Of a stretch of DNA of 64,000 nt, positions 55,403-64,000 are shown piece by piece; within the stretch, counting starts at the first letter, position 1; the number at the start of each line of letters is the position of its first letter. This DNA comes from Amorphophallus konjac (lineage: Eukaryota; Streptophyta; Magnoliopsida; Alismatales; Araceae). Made by a program: the position numbers and the translations under genes. The stretch spans positions 156,446,331-156,510,330 of the forward strand of contig CM040118.1 of the NCBI GenBank assembly GCA_022559845.1, given 5' to 3'. The notes under the pieces are model-generated. The model was not told where the DNA came from and made no database searches. It was given only the letters and a program-made list of their open reading frames with translations.

Positions 55403-56011
55403 ATGGACCCATAGCCTAAAGAGCATCCGCTGCTACCCTGAAGAAGAATTGAGCGGGAAAAAGAGTAGAGTCTGCCTAAGCTTTAGTAGAAAATCTGTGA
55501 GGAAGAAAAAGAAGAGAGTGAGCAGCCTAACACCTGGCCCGACCCAGTCCAGAGTTGAGAAGAAAAATGAGACATCCATGAGCCTTTAGAGAGAGCAGCC
55601 TTGCAGCTGGCTTGAGCTTGAAGGGCAGTCTTCAGATCTGATTTCAGATCTGCCATTACAGCTTCAAGACTTTATTCTGAAGCTACATTTTGTTGGAACC
55701 TTGGATTTGATGATGTCACACTATGAATCATGGTATTACAGAACTGCACAGAGCCATTCTTGTTCATCAAGTCATTTCATATTCTAAGTGTCAGAAAATC
55801 AGGTCGATGCACATTTCAGTCTGTAGCATGTCAGGTCGATGCATCCTTGTACCACGTTGAACATAAGGTCGATGCATGTTTGTGCTTTCACTTTGATAGG
55901 TCGGTGCACATACTTGCTTTGAGACTGTTAGTTTGATGCTCATACACATCTTACGTCTATTAGACCGGTGCATGTCACGCTATTTGTTTATAACGTCGGT
56001 GCACATTGGAT

Positions 56012-56165
56012 CTTGCATTCAACAAGGTCGATGCACATTGGACCTTGTGTTCAGCAAGGTCGGTGCACATTGGATCTTGAATTCAGCAAGGTCGGTGCAC
56101 ATTGGACCTTGTGTTCAGCAAGGTCGGTGCACATTTGACCTTGTGTTCAGCAAGGTCAGTGCATA
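56012..56165 (+). repeat. 33-bp tandem repeat in El-9
   Basis: About five units of AAGGTCGGTGCACATTGGAC plus CTTGTGTTCAGC-like sequence. Related single GGTCGATGCACAT motifs occur from 55800 onward. Confidence 0.9.
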
Positions 56166-56309
56166 TGCATGCATTCATTCTATCAGGCCAATACTCATGC
56201 AAGCATCATATCCATCAGGTCTAAGCACATGTGTTAGTCACTGGACACGGGTGAGTGCAGACATATATATTGGAATCTTCAGGTCGGTGCATTCTTATGA
56301 GCTACAATA

Positions 56310-56435
56310 TCTAAGGTCTGTGCACATGTAGAGTCTAAGGTCTGTGCACATGTAGAGTCGATGCACATGAAGAGTAAAGTCTGTGCACATGCAGAGTCCA
56401 AGGTATGTGCACATGTATAATCCAGGTCATCAGGT
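56310..56435 (+). repeat. 23-bp tandem repeat in El-9
   Basis: Five degenerate units of AAGGTCTGTGCACATGTAGA. It shares GTGCACAT with the 33-bp repeat. Confidence 0.8.
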
Positions 56436-56794
56436 CTATGCACCGAGCCTATACATCGAGGCATACACATCATCATACATTCATTTGACCTGATTATCTA
56501 ATTTTTCTAAAATTGACTAAGTATTGTTGAGTCTCTCCAGGTGATTTTGATGATAACAAAACCCCGGTATGGCCAACATGTTGATAACTTCCACAACTGC
56601 TGCAGCAAAAGCACTTGTAGGCTCTCAAAGCCATTTTCATCAAAGCGAATGCTCAAATCCATCTTGCCTAAAAAATGCCCAGATTTAGTCAAACCAAGCT
56701 CAAATTGAATGGATCAAATTGCGAACACAAAGTCTTTTGTATATGGACATGATTCATGAACTAAAGTCTGTTATTTTGCAGGATTTTCAGAGTT

Positions 56795-56970
56795 CGGTCG
56801 ACCAACTTCACTGGTCCAGTCGACCTAACCTCCCAGCACTCAGAACTTTGTAAACTTATAGAGTTCGGTCAACCGCCAGCCTTGGACCGGTCGACCGATT
56901 TCCTAGCGTTGAATGCTTCAGAACTTGCCACAGTAAGGTCGACCGCCCTACCTGCCCTGGTCGACCGAAC
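56795..56970. repeat. Paired GGTCGACC motifs in El-10 U3
   Basis: Three pairs of GGTCGACC-like palindromes with roughly 13-18 bp between members, 140-310 bp upstream of the TATA box. Confidence 0.8.
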
Positions 56971-57106
56971 CCTTCGAAGCCACTAATTTTGACTGTTTTC
57001 TTCACGAGGGAAAAACATCTAGATATGATTTCTTAATCGCAAAAGTCTTCAAATATGCCTGAAATTGTGGATCTGTGTCTGACATGTCCCTTGACCATTC
57101 TAGTGT

Positions 57107-57115
57107 TATAAAAAC
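57107..57115 (+). promoter_or_regulatory. El-10 LTR TATA box
   Basis: TATAAAAAC at 57107, about 580 bp into the LTR. Confidence 0.6.
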
Positions 57116-57440
57116 AACTCTTAGGGCCAAGAAACCCTAATGACATAAGGGGATCAAAGGAAGGCTATCAAAGGAGAAAAGGGGCTACAGGAAGAACTCC
57201 GTGAAAAGTGTTTCGTCCAAGCATTCTTCATCAAATCTCAAGCATATGAAGATCATCCTGAAGCCATTCAAGTGGAAATCAAGCTGAGAAGCAAGCTTCA
57301 TCAAAGTTCCTCTTCATCCACTAAGGGGGAGCTTAAATCTGAAATTTTCATTTGTGTTTCTACTTCTATTTTCCATTGAGCTTCAAGTGTGTGTTCTTGT
57401 AATCTCTAAACATCTGTGTGTGCGTGGATCTACCTAGATC

Positions 57441-57604
57441 CGTGTGTGTGTGTGTGTGTGTGTGTGGCTTTCTTTCACATTTCTGTGTGATTCGGTGCTT
57501 GTGCACTTTCGTGAGAGTTCCAAACTCTTCACGAGTGTGTGTGTGTGTGTTTTGTTCTTGTAATCCCTTACAAGATAGTGTGTGAATCCTCACAGTTAGT
57601 GAGG
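57441..57604 (+). other. GT microsatellite and hairpin array in El-10 LTR
   Basis: A GT run (57442-57466) is followed by hairpins CGTGAGAGT/ACTCTTCACG (57510-57533), CTTGTAA-N4-TTACAAG (57556-57573) and CCTCAC-N5-GTGAGG (57588-57604). The leader module follows immediately, as in El-2, El-3 and El-5. Confidence 0.65.
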
Positions 57605-57770
57605 GGTGGACGTAGGTTACCGTCGTTGCATCCGAACCACCTAAAAATTACTGTCCTTAGTGTGGTTTGATCCTTTTCTCGTAGCCCCGCTCTGTGTTAG
57701 CTCTCAATATATCACTCTCTTACATTTTCCATTCAGATCTAGCATAATTTGTCATTTCTACATTAGATCT

Positions 57771-57876
57771 TTGGTATATCGAAAGGTAGGTTCGGATTGA
57801 CAAGGCCATTCTTGTCAGGAAGATAATACCTTGCGTAAGCAGAATCTTCAGATTTATATATCCGCCATAGTACCAA
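57771..57876 (+). other. Structured motif, copy 7 (El-10 LTR)
   Basis: TTGGTATATCGAAAGGT, hairpin TGACAAG-N6-CTTGTCA, TACCTTGCGTA, AATC-TTCA-GATT, TATATCCGCC and AGTACCAA. The outer helix is TTGGTA/TACCAA. It lies in the transcribed part of the LTR, upstream of the primer binding site. Confidence 0.75.
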
Positions 57877-58046
57877 GGATCTGCTATGTGTGATAGGTTT
57901 TGATAGATCTATTTGTTATTTCATCAGATCTAAGTCTCTAAAAGGCAGTTTCATCATATCTATTTAATTCTAGTAAAAGTTTTGTAAAATTTGTAATCAC
58001 CCAATTCACCCCCCCTCTTGGGTGTCATTGATCGAGGGACTTCAAT

Positions 58047-58058
58047 TGGTATCAGAGC
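58047..58058 (+). other. El-10 primer binding site
   Basis: TGGTATCAGAGC, two bases after the LTR end at 58044. Confidence 0.9.
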
Positions 58059-58106
58059 TAAGGCTCTATCCTTCAGATCTAACGATCTAGAGTTCGATCC
58101 AGATCA

Positions 58107-59900
58107 ATGGCCAACAAGGGGATGATATTTGAAGGTCACTCCATTAATCATCCTCCATTCTTTGATGGCTCGAATTACTCCTAGAAAAATAGAATGCATA
58201 TTTTTCTAAGGGCTTAGAAGTACGAGGTCTGGAGGGTTGTGGACAAGGGTCCTTATGACCTTCCTGATGAAGAGGGTAAATGGACACCCGAAGAAATTAA
58301 GAAATCCACTGTTAATTTTAATGCAATGAATATCATGCAATTTGCCATTCATCCTAATGAATTCTCTCGTGTTTCCATGTGCAGCTCGACAAAAGAAATG
58401 TGGGACAAGCTGCGGCTTATTTATGAAGGAGCCTCTGAGGTCAAGGAGACCAAAGCCAACATGTTGGTTAGAGACTACGAGCTGTTTAAAATGAAGCCTG
58501 GAAAGATGATCTTAGAAATGTTTGCGAGATTAACTGAGATTACCAATGGTCTCAAAGGTCTTGGGAAGAAGTATACAAACTCCGAACTTGTAAGGAAGGT
58601 ATTGAGATCCCTTACACCTGCGTGGCACAAGTCACGGTTCTTGAAGATTCAAAGAACATGTCCATACTTTCCTTGGACGAACTCATAGGGTCACTTATGA
58701 CCTATGAGATAAACATGAAGAGAACTGCTGAGGAGGAAACGAAGATGAAGAAAATGGTGGCCTTGAAAGCCCACCAACCTGATGATGATTCCCAAGAAGA
58801 GGAGTCTACTGAAGGAAGTGATGAGGAAGAGAACTTGGCCATGTGGACATGACAAGTGAAGAAATTCCTAAGAAGAAAAAGAAATTTCCAAGGAAACTTC
58901 AAAAAGGGGCAAAGAAGGCCACCACAGACTAAGGGGGAGCCAAGCAAGCCAAATAGCGTCATATGCTATGAGTGCAAGAAGCCCGGGCACATGAGAGGAG
59001 AGTGCCCAGATTTGAAGAGAAAGTTTAAGAAGGACAAGTTTAAAAAGCCCAAAGCTATGGTCGCCACTTGGAGCGATGAGGAAGAAGAGCAGTCCGAAGA
59101 AGAGCTCAGGGAGCTCATGGAAAGCCTATGTCTCATGGCACATGAGGATGACTCAGCCGAGGTAAATTCTGATCCTGATTTTATTTCAAATGAATAATGG
59201 GAGTCCGAATATGAAAAGTTGTATATGAAATACAAGAAAATCAGATCTGAAAATAAATCCCTCAAAAAGAAAATTGAAGATTTAGAAAATGAGAGCTCTT
59301 CTATTAAGTTTGAAAAATTTGAACAATAATGGTTTGAATTGACAGAAGAAAAAGAAAGCTTACTTCAAATAATTTCATATATTAAGAAAACCAAAGAGGA
59401 ATTGATGTGTAAAATGTCTGAAATTGAAAAAATTTCTGAAAAATTAAAAAATGAAAAAGAAGTTCTGACATTCTCAATTTCAGAACTTGAGAATAAACAT
59501 GTGAGTTTGAATAAGGAGGTGACTGACTTGCAATTCACTCTCTCTAGGTTTGTTAAAGGGAAACAAAACCTAGAGAATGTGTTGGGAGTTAAAGTTAACT
59601 TCTGGAAAGAAGGATTGGAGTACATACCCCAAAACAAAAAATCCCTTGAGCACAAGATTACTACATCTTACGTGCATGAAAGAGAAAATGATTGAGCATC
59701 ATGTTCACACACCAAGCCAAAACATGTTCAATCTAAACCACACAGATACCAACGAAGATTTTCAAATGTCAATTACTTTCATTGTGGTAGATTTGGTCAT
59801 GTTATTGCTAATTGTTGGTACAAATAAAACACACAAAGAAATCATGCTGCTTGGACCAGAAAAAGATATATGCAGAATTAGACTAACTCTCTTGGACCCA
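58107..59900 (+). pseudogene. El-10 full-length Copia Gag, decayed
   Basis: ATG at 58107 with in-frame TAGs at 58182 and 58215, a frameshift near 58620, TGA at 58850 and TAA at 59195. The N-terminal DUF4219/UBN2 region is complete: HPPFFDGSNY, SSTKEMWDKLRLIYEG, RDYELFKMKPG and LVRKVLRSLTPAW. A CCHC knuckle, CYECKKPGHMRGEC, is at about 58970. An acidic stretch and LMAHEDDS lead to a coiled coil (59200-59600). A second knuckle (FHCGRFGHVIANCW, about 59780) and LGPKLV end it. This intact order shows what El-3 and El-5 lack. Confidence 0.82.
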
Positions 59901-59976
59901 AATTAGTTTGAGTACCAAAATCAATTGGATGAGAACTTTATTTCTTACAGATATGCCTTGAAGCCAGGGGGAGCAA

Positions 59977-60866
59977 ATGGTACCTGGATAGCGGTTGCTC
60001 AAGGCACATGACAAGGGACAAGAAGGTATTCTCTACTCTGTAGGATAAGGACAGAGGCTCGGTTGCCTTTGGTGGAATGGACAAATGTAAAATAATTGGA
60101 ATTGGCAACATAGGTAAGAATTTTGAAACCCTGATTGAAAATGTACTTTTGGTAAAGGGTTTGAATCATAATCTTTTGAGCATAAGCCAATTGTGCGATA
60201 AAGGTTTTAAAATTATTTTTGATGAAACTCACAGCCTTGTCATGAATAAAAGCACAACTGAAATCAGGTTCATCGGTAAAAGGATTAACAATGTATATAC
60301 TATTGATCTTGATGATGTTTCCGGTGATGATGTGTGCTTGGTAGCAAACAACCATGATAATGCAAGGCTATGGCACCGAAGACTAGGTCATGCTAGTTTT
60401 GGAGTAATCTCCAAATTATCTAAACATGACTTGGTGAATGGTTTGCTAAAGTTAAAATTTGAAAATGATAAAATCTGTGAGGCTTGCACAAAAGGCAAGC
60501 AAACATGCATCTCCTTCAAAAATAAGAACATTGTTTCTACTGTTCGGCCTTTAGAATTGCTGCACCTTGATCTTTTTGGTCCGACTAGGACATCCAGCCT
60601 AGGAGGAAAATCTTATGGATTTGTGATTGTTGATGATTACTCCAGATTCACATGGGTATTATTTCTAGCCAATAAAAGTGTTGCCTTGATGAAGTTTCAA
60701 GTATTTTACAAGAAAATTCAGAATGATAAATGATACCTTATCACCACAATTCAAAGTGATCATGGTGGTGAGTTTCAAAATCATGAATTCAACAACTTTT
60801 ACAAGGAGAAGGGATACACACATAACTTCTCATCACCAAGGACACCTTGTGGGGATGGATTTTATT
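59977..60866 (+). pseudogene. El-10 Pol start: protease, GAG-pre-integrase, integrase core (truncated)
   Basis: Protease: WYLDSGCSRHMTRDK at 59977, active-site D-S-G present. A TAG follows near 60042. GAG-pre-integrase: LWHRRLGHASFGVISKL and CEACTKGKQ (60370-60510). Integrase: LLHLDLFGPTRTSSLGGKS and VIVDDYSRFTWV with the first Asp, then after a TGA at 60731, QSDHGGEFQNHEF with the second Asp. Homology ends at SSPRTP, just before the catalytic Glu, where A/T-rich unrelated sequence starts. This is Copia order, with integrase ahead of reverse transcriptase. Confidence 0.85.
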
Positions 60867-61687
60867 AAAAAAAATTTATGATGATTTATTTGGTTTATTT
60901 ATTTAATGTTTTATTTGCGTAGGGCGTGCCAGTCACTGAGTGACGAGTTTATTATGTGCACCGTCTTACTAACTAGACGATTATGGGTGATTGTGTCGGG
61001 ACCCAAAACCCACCGTACCATAAAGGCTACGGCGTTAATTACATCTCCCCAGAAGAGAGAAAACCCTTGATTAATCGCCAAAAATAAAATGACCATGGGG
61101 CCACTAGAATATGTGAAAGACGTGATTGCATGCAAGCACACAATAGGGTAGCATTTATTTATTAGGCCGGCTCCCGGTACAGGGCGGAGAACCTAGGTCC
61201 GAGGACCATCATCACGCATAGTGAAAGCCTCCGGTCGGGCGTAACCCGACTTTCTGCTAATCACCATTCGATATACCGGAGAGTCAGATCATGCAGGCAT
61301 GCAAGGTGGTAATATTTAATTTTATTGTTTATTGTTTATTTGGTTATTTATTTATAAATTTAGATAAGACTTTGGCAATCCTTGTCACTCGCAGGGCTGT
61401 CGATTAGTCGTTGCCTTTTTATTTTGAGACTGCAAATAGCATTACGGTGCATACATATGGGCCCATGTGGTGGGCAGAGTATGACCGTATTCGGGCAGAC
61501 TCTGGTATCATCAGGACAGTGTATGCTAGGGTATGGCAAATTTGATATTTGAAAATTAATTAAGGGGATGCGGTGAAAACCCGGTCAAGATGAATTGAAC
61601 TCAACGGCTTATCGGCCTAGAACAAGGTCACGCCATGGCCATAATGAGGGATGAAATATCCTGAGGTCGAGACACGACTTGTCGGGG
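60867..61687. other. El-11: unidentified segment containing a reversed structured motif
   Basis: About 820 bp between the broken El-10 integrase and the El-12 LTR. No coding homology. The minus strand carries copy 8 of the structured motif, which in Gypsy elements sits in the leader, so this may be a leader fragment of another minus-strand element. Boundaries are not resolved. Confidence 0.4.
61171..61282 (-). other. Structured motif, copy 8 (El-11)
   Basis: The minus strand reads CTCCGGTATATCGAATGGTG, hairpin GTCGGG-N5-CCCGAC, TCACTATGCGTGA, GGTC-CTCG-GACC, TTCTCCGCC and TGTACCGGGAG. The outer helix CCGGTA/TACCGG is the strongest of all. Confidence 0.78.
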
Positions 61688-62132
61688 TGTAATACCCCGA
61701 TTTTTCAAGAAATTAATTAGAAATTCCTTAATAAATAGATTAAGCTAGATTTCGACAATTTTATAAAAATCCAGAAAAATTATATTCTTGTAGAAGATAA
61801 CACGTTTAACAAACTTGTCTTCTGTGACCAACCCAAATAAAATATGTAAATAGGTCGAATTAGTGGTTTAAGCCCAAAATAAACACTTAGTTAACCATAC
61901 CCTGTAACGCGAAATTCGAGCCCAATACTCTATCAAATGAGCCCAAACCAGTGGCAAATGAAAGGCCAGGATGAGAGAATCATTTCCACTCTCTTATTTT
62001 CCTGAAACCCTAACCCTAGGAGATGCAATCGGCGGAGGTTGGATCGCATCAACAATTACGGCGGCGTTCACATTAACCCAACTTGCGTGGACGAATACTC
62101 CGCGCATAGAAACCTCTAGAAGGAATGTGGCC

Positions 62133-62141
62133 TATAAAAAT
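62133..62141 (+). promoter_or_regulatory. El-12 LTR TATA box
   Basis: TATAAAAAT in a GGCC...GAAGC context, 445 bp into the LTR, similar in position to El-7. Confidence 0.55.
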
Positions 62142-62635
62142 GAAGCTCTCTAACCCTAGAATTGTTTAGAACCAGTGGCGGCTGTAGAGGAGTTGGATCA
62201 AGGGAGATCTCCGGTGATTAGGGGCTGCGTATACAAGCGCCTCAAGTTTTCTTTATCCTTCTTTCTTCATCCGATTCAGGTAGGTGATAGCAAGACAAGC
62301 CCTACAAATAATATATGGTTGGAAGCATCATCGTGTCAATTTTTCATTGATGTAGAAAAACCTAAATTTTATCAAGTGTTCTACGAGAATTTTTGATTTT
62401 AGTAGAAGCATGTCAGAACTAGGGTTATAATTGTTCCCTTTCGATTAAGTACTAATTTTAGGCTGTAAACATAAAATTGATTCATGCATCTTGTAGCATT
62501 TTTCTTGCTCTTTCTTTTGGTAGTAAAAGCCGCAAATTTCTTACTTTATATCATGCGAATTCCATGTTTTAGTCTAACCCTAGAAACCTCACTGGAGTAG
62601 GGCAAGGTAGAAGGGGCAGTGACCTGTCTGGACTT

Positions 62636-63752
62636 GTGCGGCCACACGATAGACCGTACAACCAAGATAGGCGGCCTGTTGTTGACCGTTTAAAAGTTTC
62701 TATCTCTGATCATTTCCCTGGAACGTGCGGCCGAATCCAAACCACATGTCTGTCCTGCGGCCAGTCCCAGACCGTACATCCCTCCCAGCGGCACCCCACC
62801 GACCGTCCATCTCTTGCTGGCCTTCGGACCTGAGGGGGAATGCGCGGCATGTCTGTGACCATATATGGAGATGTAAGGTCCAGGCCCGACCGCACATCTA
62901 TAACAGAACAGATTAATTGTCATTACAGCATGATATGTTAGTAGATTAGTGGTAAATGGCATGTTAGCAACACACCTAATAAACTGTAATTCATGACAGT
63001 AAATAATTCTTGCTGATTTATTTAATTTGAACTTGATCTTGATTCATCTTTCCAATAAATGTCAATCTTAATTGTGAATCATTTATATTTCAAATGGCTA
63101 TTAGGTTTATACTTGTTATAACCTTATACATGAACTGTTAATCTAGAACCATTATTATCCCCTAGAATTGAACCTATACTCAATCGAACTGCTGTGATAT
63201 GAGTCATAGTCCGAATTGGACTAACAGAGACATGTGCGGCCGTTAGTGGACCGCATATCTCCCTAAACGGCCCTGTGGCGACCGTTCATCCCTGGCTAAT
63301 GCCAATTAGTTTTGGCCGATTATCCTTGATCCATCTTCGGCCAATTCCTGATTTGATCAGCCCAGTAGACCCTAGGCCGACCAGCAGACAGTAGGATGGA
63401 CTCTGGTTCAGTTCCACCCTGCCTATGGCAGCCCGGGAGCCCACTTGGGTGAATTTCTAGATTTGTTGTTAGGTCATGTGTTATGCGGATAGTAATTGAC
63501 CGTACAGCTTATCAGGCGGCCCTTAATGGACAGTTCAATTAATGAGCGGCTCTGTCAGGACAGTATATCCTGTCTTCGATTTCCTAAACTTCTGGCCTTG
63601 TGCGGCCCAATACTTACCGTTCATGTTGAAGAGCGGCCCTTAATCAGCCGTTCAACCTTGACCTCGTGAAGGCTGAACCCAGCCCAGTTCCTGTTAGTGC
63701 GGCCCTGAGTCGACCACACAAGTACTTGAGCGGCCCAGTAGTGACCACGTAT
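62636..63752 (+). repeat. Dispersed bipartite motif GCGGCC-N7/9-GACCGT in El-12
   Basis: About 14 degenerate copies (near 62638, 62671, 62729, 62757, 62789, 62842, 63236, 63267, 63513, 63544, 63602, 63632, 63698, 63729) with constant spacing between halves but irregular spacing between copies. Many end CATCC or TTCA. Confidence 0.75.
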
Positions 63753-64000
63753 CATCCAGAGACCAATTTTCTCCGTGTTTTATGGTTTTGAATCCAAGAA
63801 CATGATGGCTCTTGATAACTTGAACTCCTGGGCAGAAATTCTGGACAATATCTCTTCAACTTAGCCTTGGGATGTTCCAAGGTAAGTTTGTACTTGATTG
63901 TAATTGGCCATTGTAACTTGATTAAAGTCTAGATGGAACTTGGGATCTTAGATCCAATAAATCAATGCCAACGCATCATAGGGGCCCGGTCTAGTCCTGG

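Larger units (their letters stand above)
21179..55690 (+). mobile_element. El-5: gag-only Ty1/Copia (Sirevirus-like) element carrying nested insertions
   Basis: Plus-strand element: truncated 5' LTR (21179-22038), primer binding site, gag pseudogene, long noncoding region, polypurine tract (45881-45890) and a 3' LTR from 45891. After removing El-6, El-7 and El-8 the internal part is about 6 kb. Pol is absent: protein homology ends at the protease CSRH residues near 24235, as in El-3. The 3' LTR is cut at 55690 by El-9, so its right end lies outside the window. Confidence 0.8.
53748..55690 (+). repeat. El-5 3' LTR, continued
   Basis: Resumes after El-8 and its duplication. It contains a GTCGACC motif field (about 53970-54400 and 54908-54980), a CAG/CAA-rich low-complexity tract, and the TATA box at 55394-55402. 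From 54917 it aligns with El-2 (1594 onward). It is cut at ...AGCTACATTT by El-9; El-2 shows the uninterrupted sequence at 18831-18845. Confidence 0.78.
55691..56524 (+). mobile_element. El-9: LTR start of an unidentified (Copia-like) element
   Basis: TGTTGGAACC at 55691 interrupts the El-5 LTR, with CATTT before it as a possible target duplication. About 830 bp is present before El-10 interrupts. No coding region. It consists largely of GGTCGGTGCACAT-type repeats. The rest lies outside the window. Confidence 0.55.
56525..58044 (+). repeat. El-10 5' LTR
   Basis: About 1.52 kb. In order: paired GGTCGACC motifs (56795-56970), TATA box (57107-57115), GT-repeat and hairpins (57441-57604), the leader module (57603-57648), the structured motif (57771-57876), and the end at CA before the primer binding site. 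Confidence 0.75.
56525..60866 (+). mobile_element. El-10: Ty1/Copia Sirevirus-like element, 5' part
   Basis: LTR 56525-58044 (TGTTGAGTC ... GGACTTCA), primer binding site, decayed gag (58107-59900) and pol (59977-60866). Pol breaks off in integrase at about 60866, where unrelated DNA begins. It sits in El-9 (AGTAT before it). Unlike El-3 and El-5 it keeps the full Gag and enters pol, so it represents the autonomous type. Confidence 0.82.
61688..64000 (+). mobile_element. El-12: Tekay-like LTR, incomplete at the window end
   Basis: Starts TGTAATACCCCGATTTTTC at 61688. TATA box at 62133. Near the end CTTGGGATCTTAGATCC, CAATGCC and GGGGCCCGGTCTAGTCCTGG match the El-7 LTR (36974-37033) in the same order. 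In El-7 this box lies about 1.6 kb in; here about 2.3 kb in, so this LTR is longer. No coding region is seen; short frames at 62636-62962 overlap the repeat motif. Confidence 0.65.

Overview
Plant nuclear DNA, almost certainly angiosperm. I see no host gene. The whole window is a stack of LTR retrotransposons inserted into one another. Evidence for a plant: primer binding sites matching initiator tRNA-Met (TGGTATCAGAGC), Ty1/Copia Gags of the Sirevirus style, Ty3/Gypsy chromoviruses with C-terminal chromodomains, TATAAATA-type LTR promoters, and a plant 5S-derived LTR. I number the elements El-1 to El-12 by position.

Layout. El-1 (1-1593) is a minus-strand LTR fragment. It sits in El-2 (1594-2146 plus 18612-19773), an LTR of the same family as El-5. 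El-2 is split by El-3 (2147-18611, minus, Copia, gag only, target duplication GAGTA). The 3' LTR of El-3 is split by El-4 (3096-12698, minus, chromovirus with decayed gag-pol, duplication AGAAC). A short AT-rich stretch with a MITE-like piece follows (19774-21178). El-5 (21179 to beyond 55690, plus, Copia, gag only) then carries four insertions: a short LINE in gag, El-6 (27391-35053, minus, pol-less chromovirus, duplication ACCCT), El-7 (35407-45553, plus, young Tekay-like chromovirus, duplication CTACT) and El-8 (45910-53742, plus, pol-less chromovirus, duplication GGTTC/AGTTC). The 3' LTR of El-5 is cut at 55690 by El-9, an LTR carrying tandem repeats. El-9 is cut by El-10 (56525 onward, plus, Copia, decayed). 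El-10 is broken in integrase at about 60867 by an unidentified piece (El-11), followed by a Tekay-like LTR (El-12, 61688 to the window end).

How the parts relate. El-4, El-7 and El-10 have or had pol and could represent autonomous families. El-3 and El-5 keep a shortened Gag with extra zinc knuckles and stop at the same point in protease. El-6 and El-8 keep half of Gag, an unrecognised conserved region, and the integrase GPY/F-chromodomain tail, with no protease, reverse transcriptase, RNase H or integrase core. They would need enzymes supplied in trans.

Most interesting: (1) a roughly 100-nt structured motif (GGTATAT ... TCCGCC..GTACC) in eight copies across Gypsy and Copia elements, with base-pair covariation; (2) the two pol-less chromoviruses with a shared unknown domain, DPFDPF boxes and GCPGPP repeats; (3) El-7's chimeric leader, which contains a 5S-bearing Cassandra-like unit and a 142-bp copy of its own integrase gene. 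All homologies were judged by eye; no searches were run.
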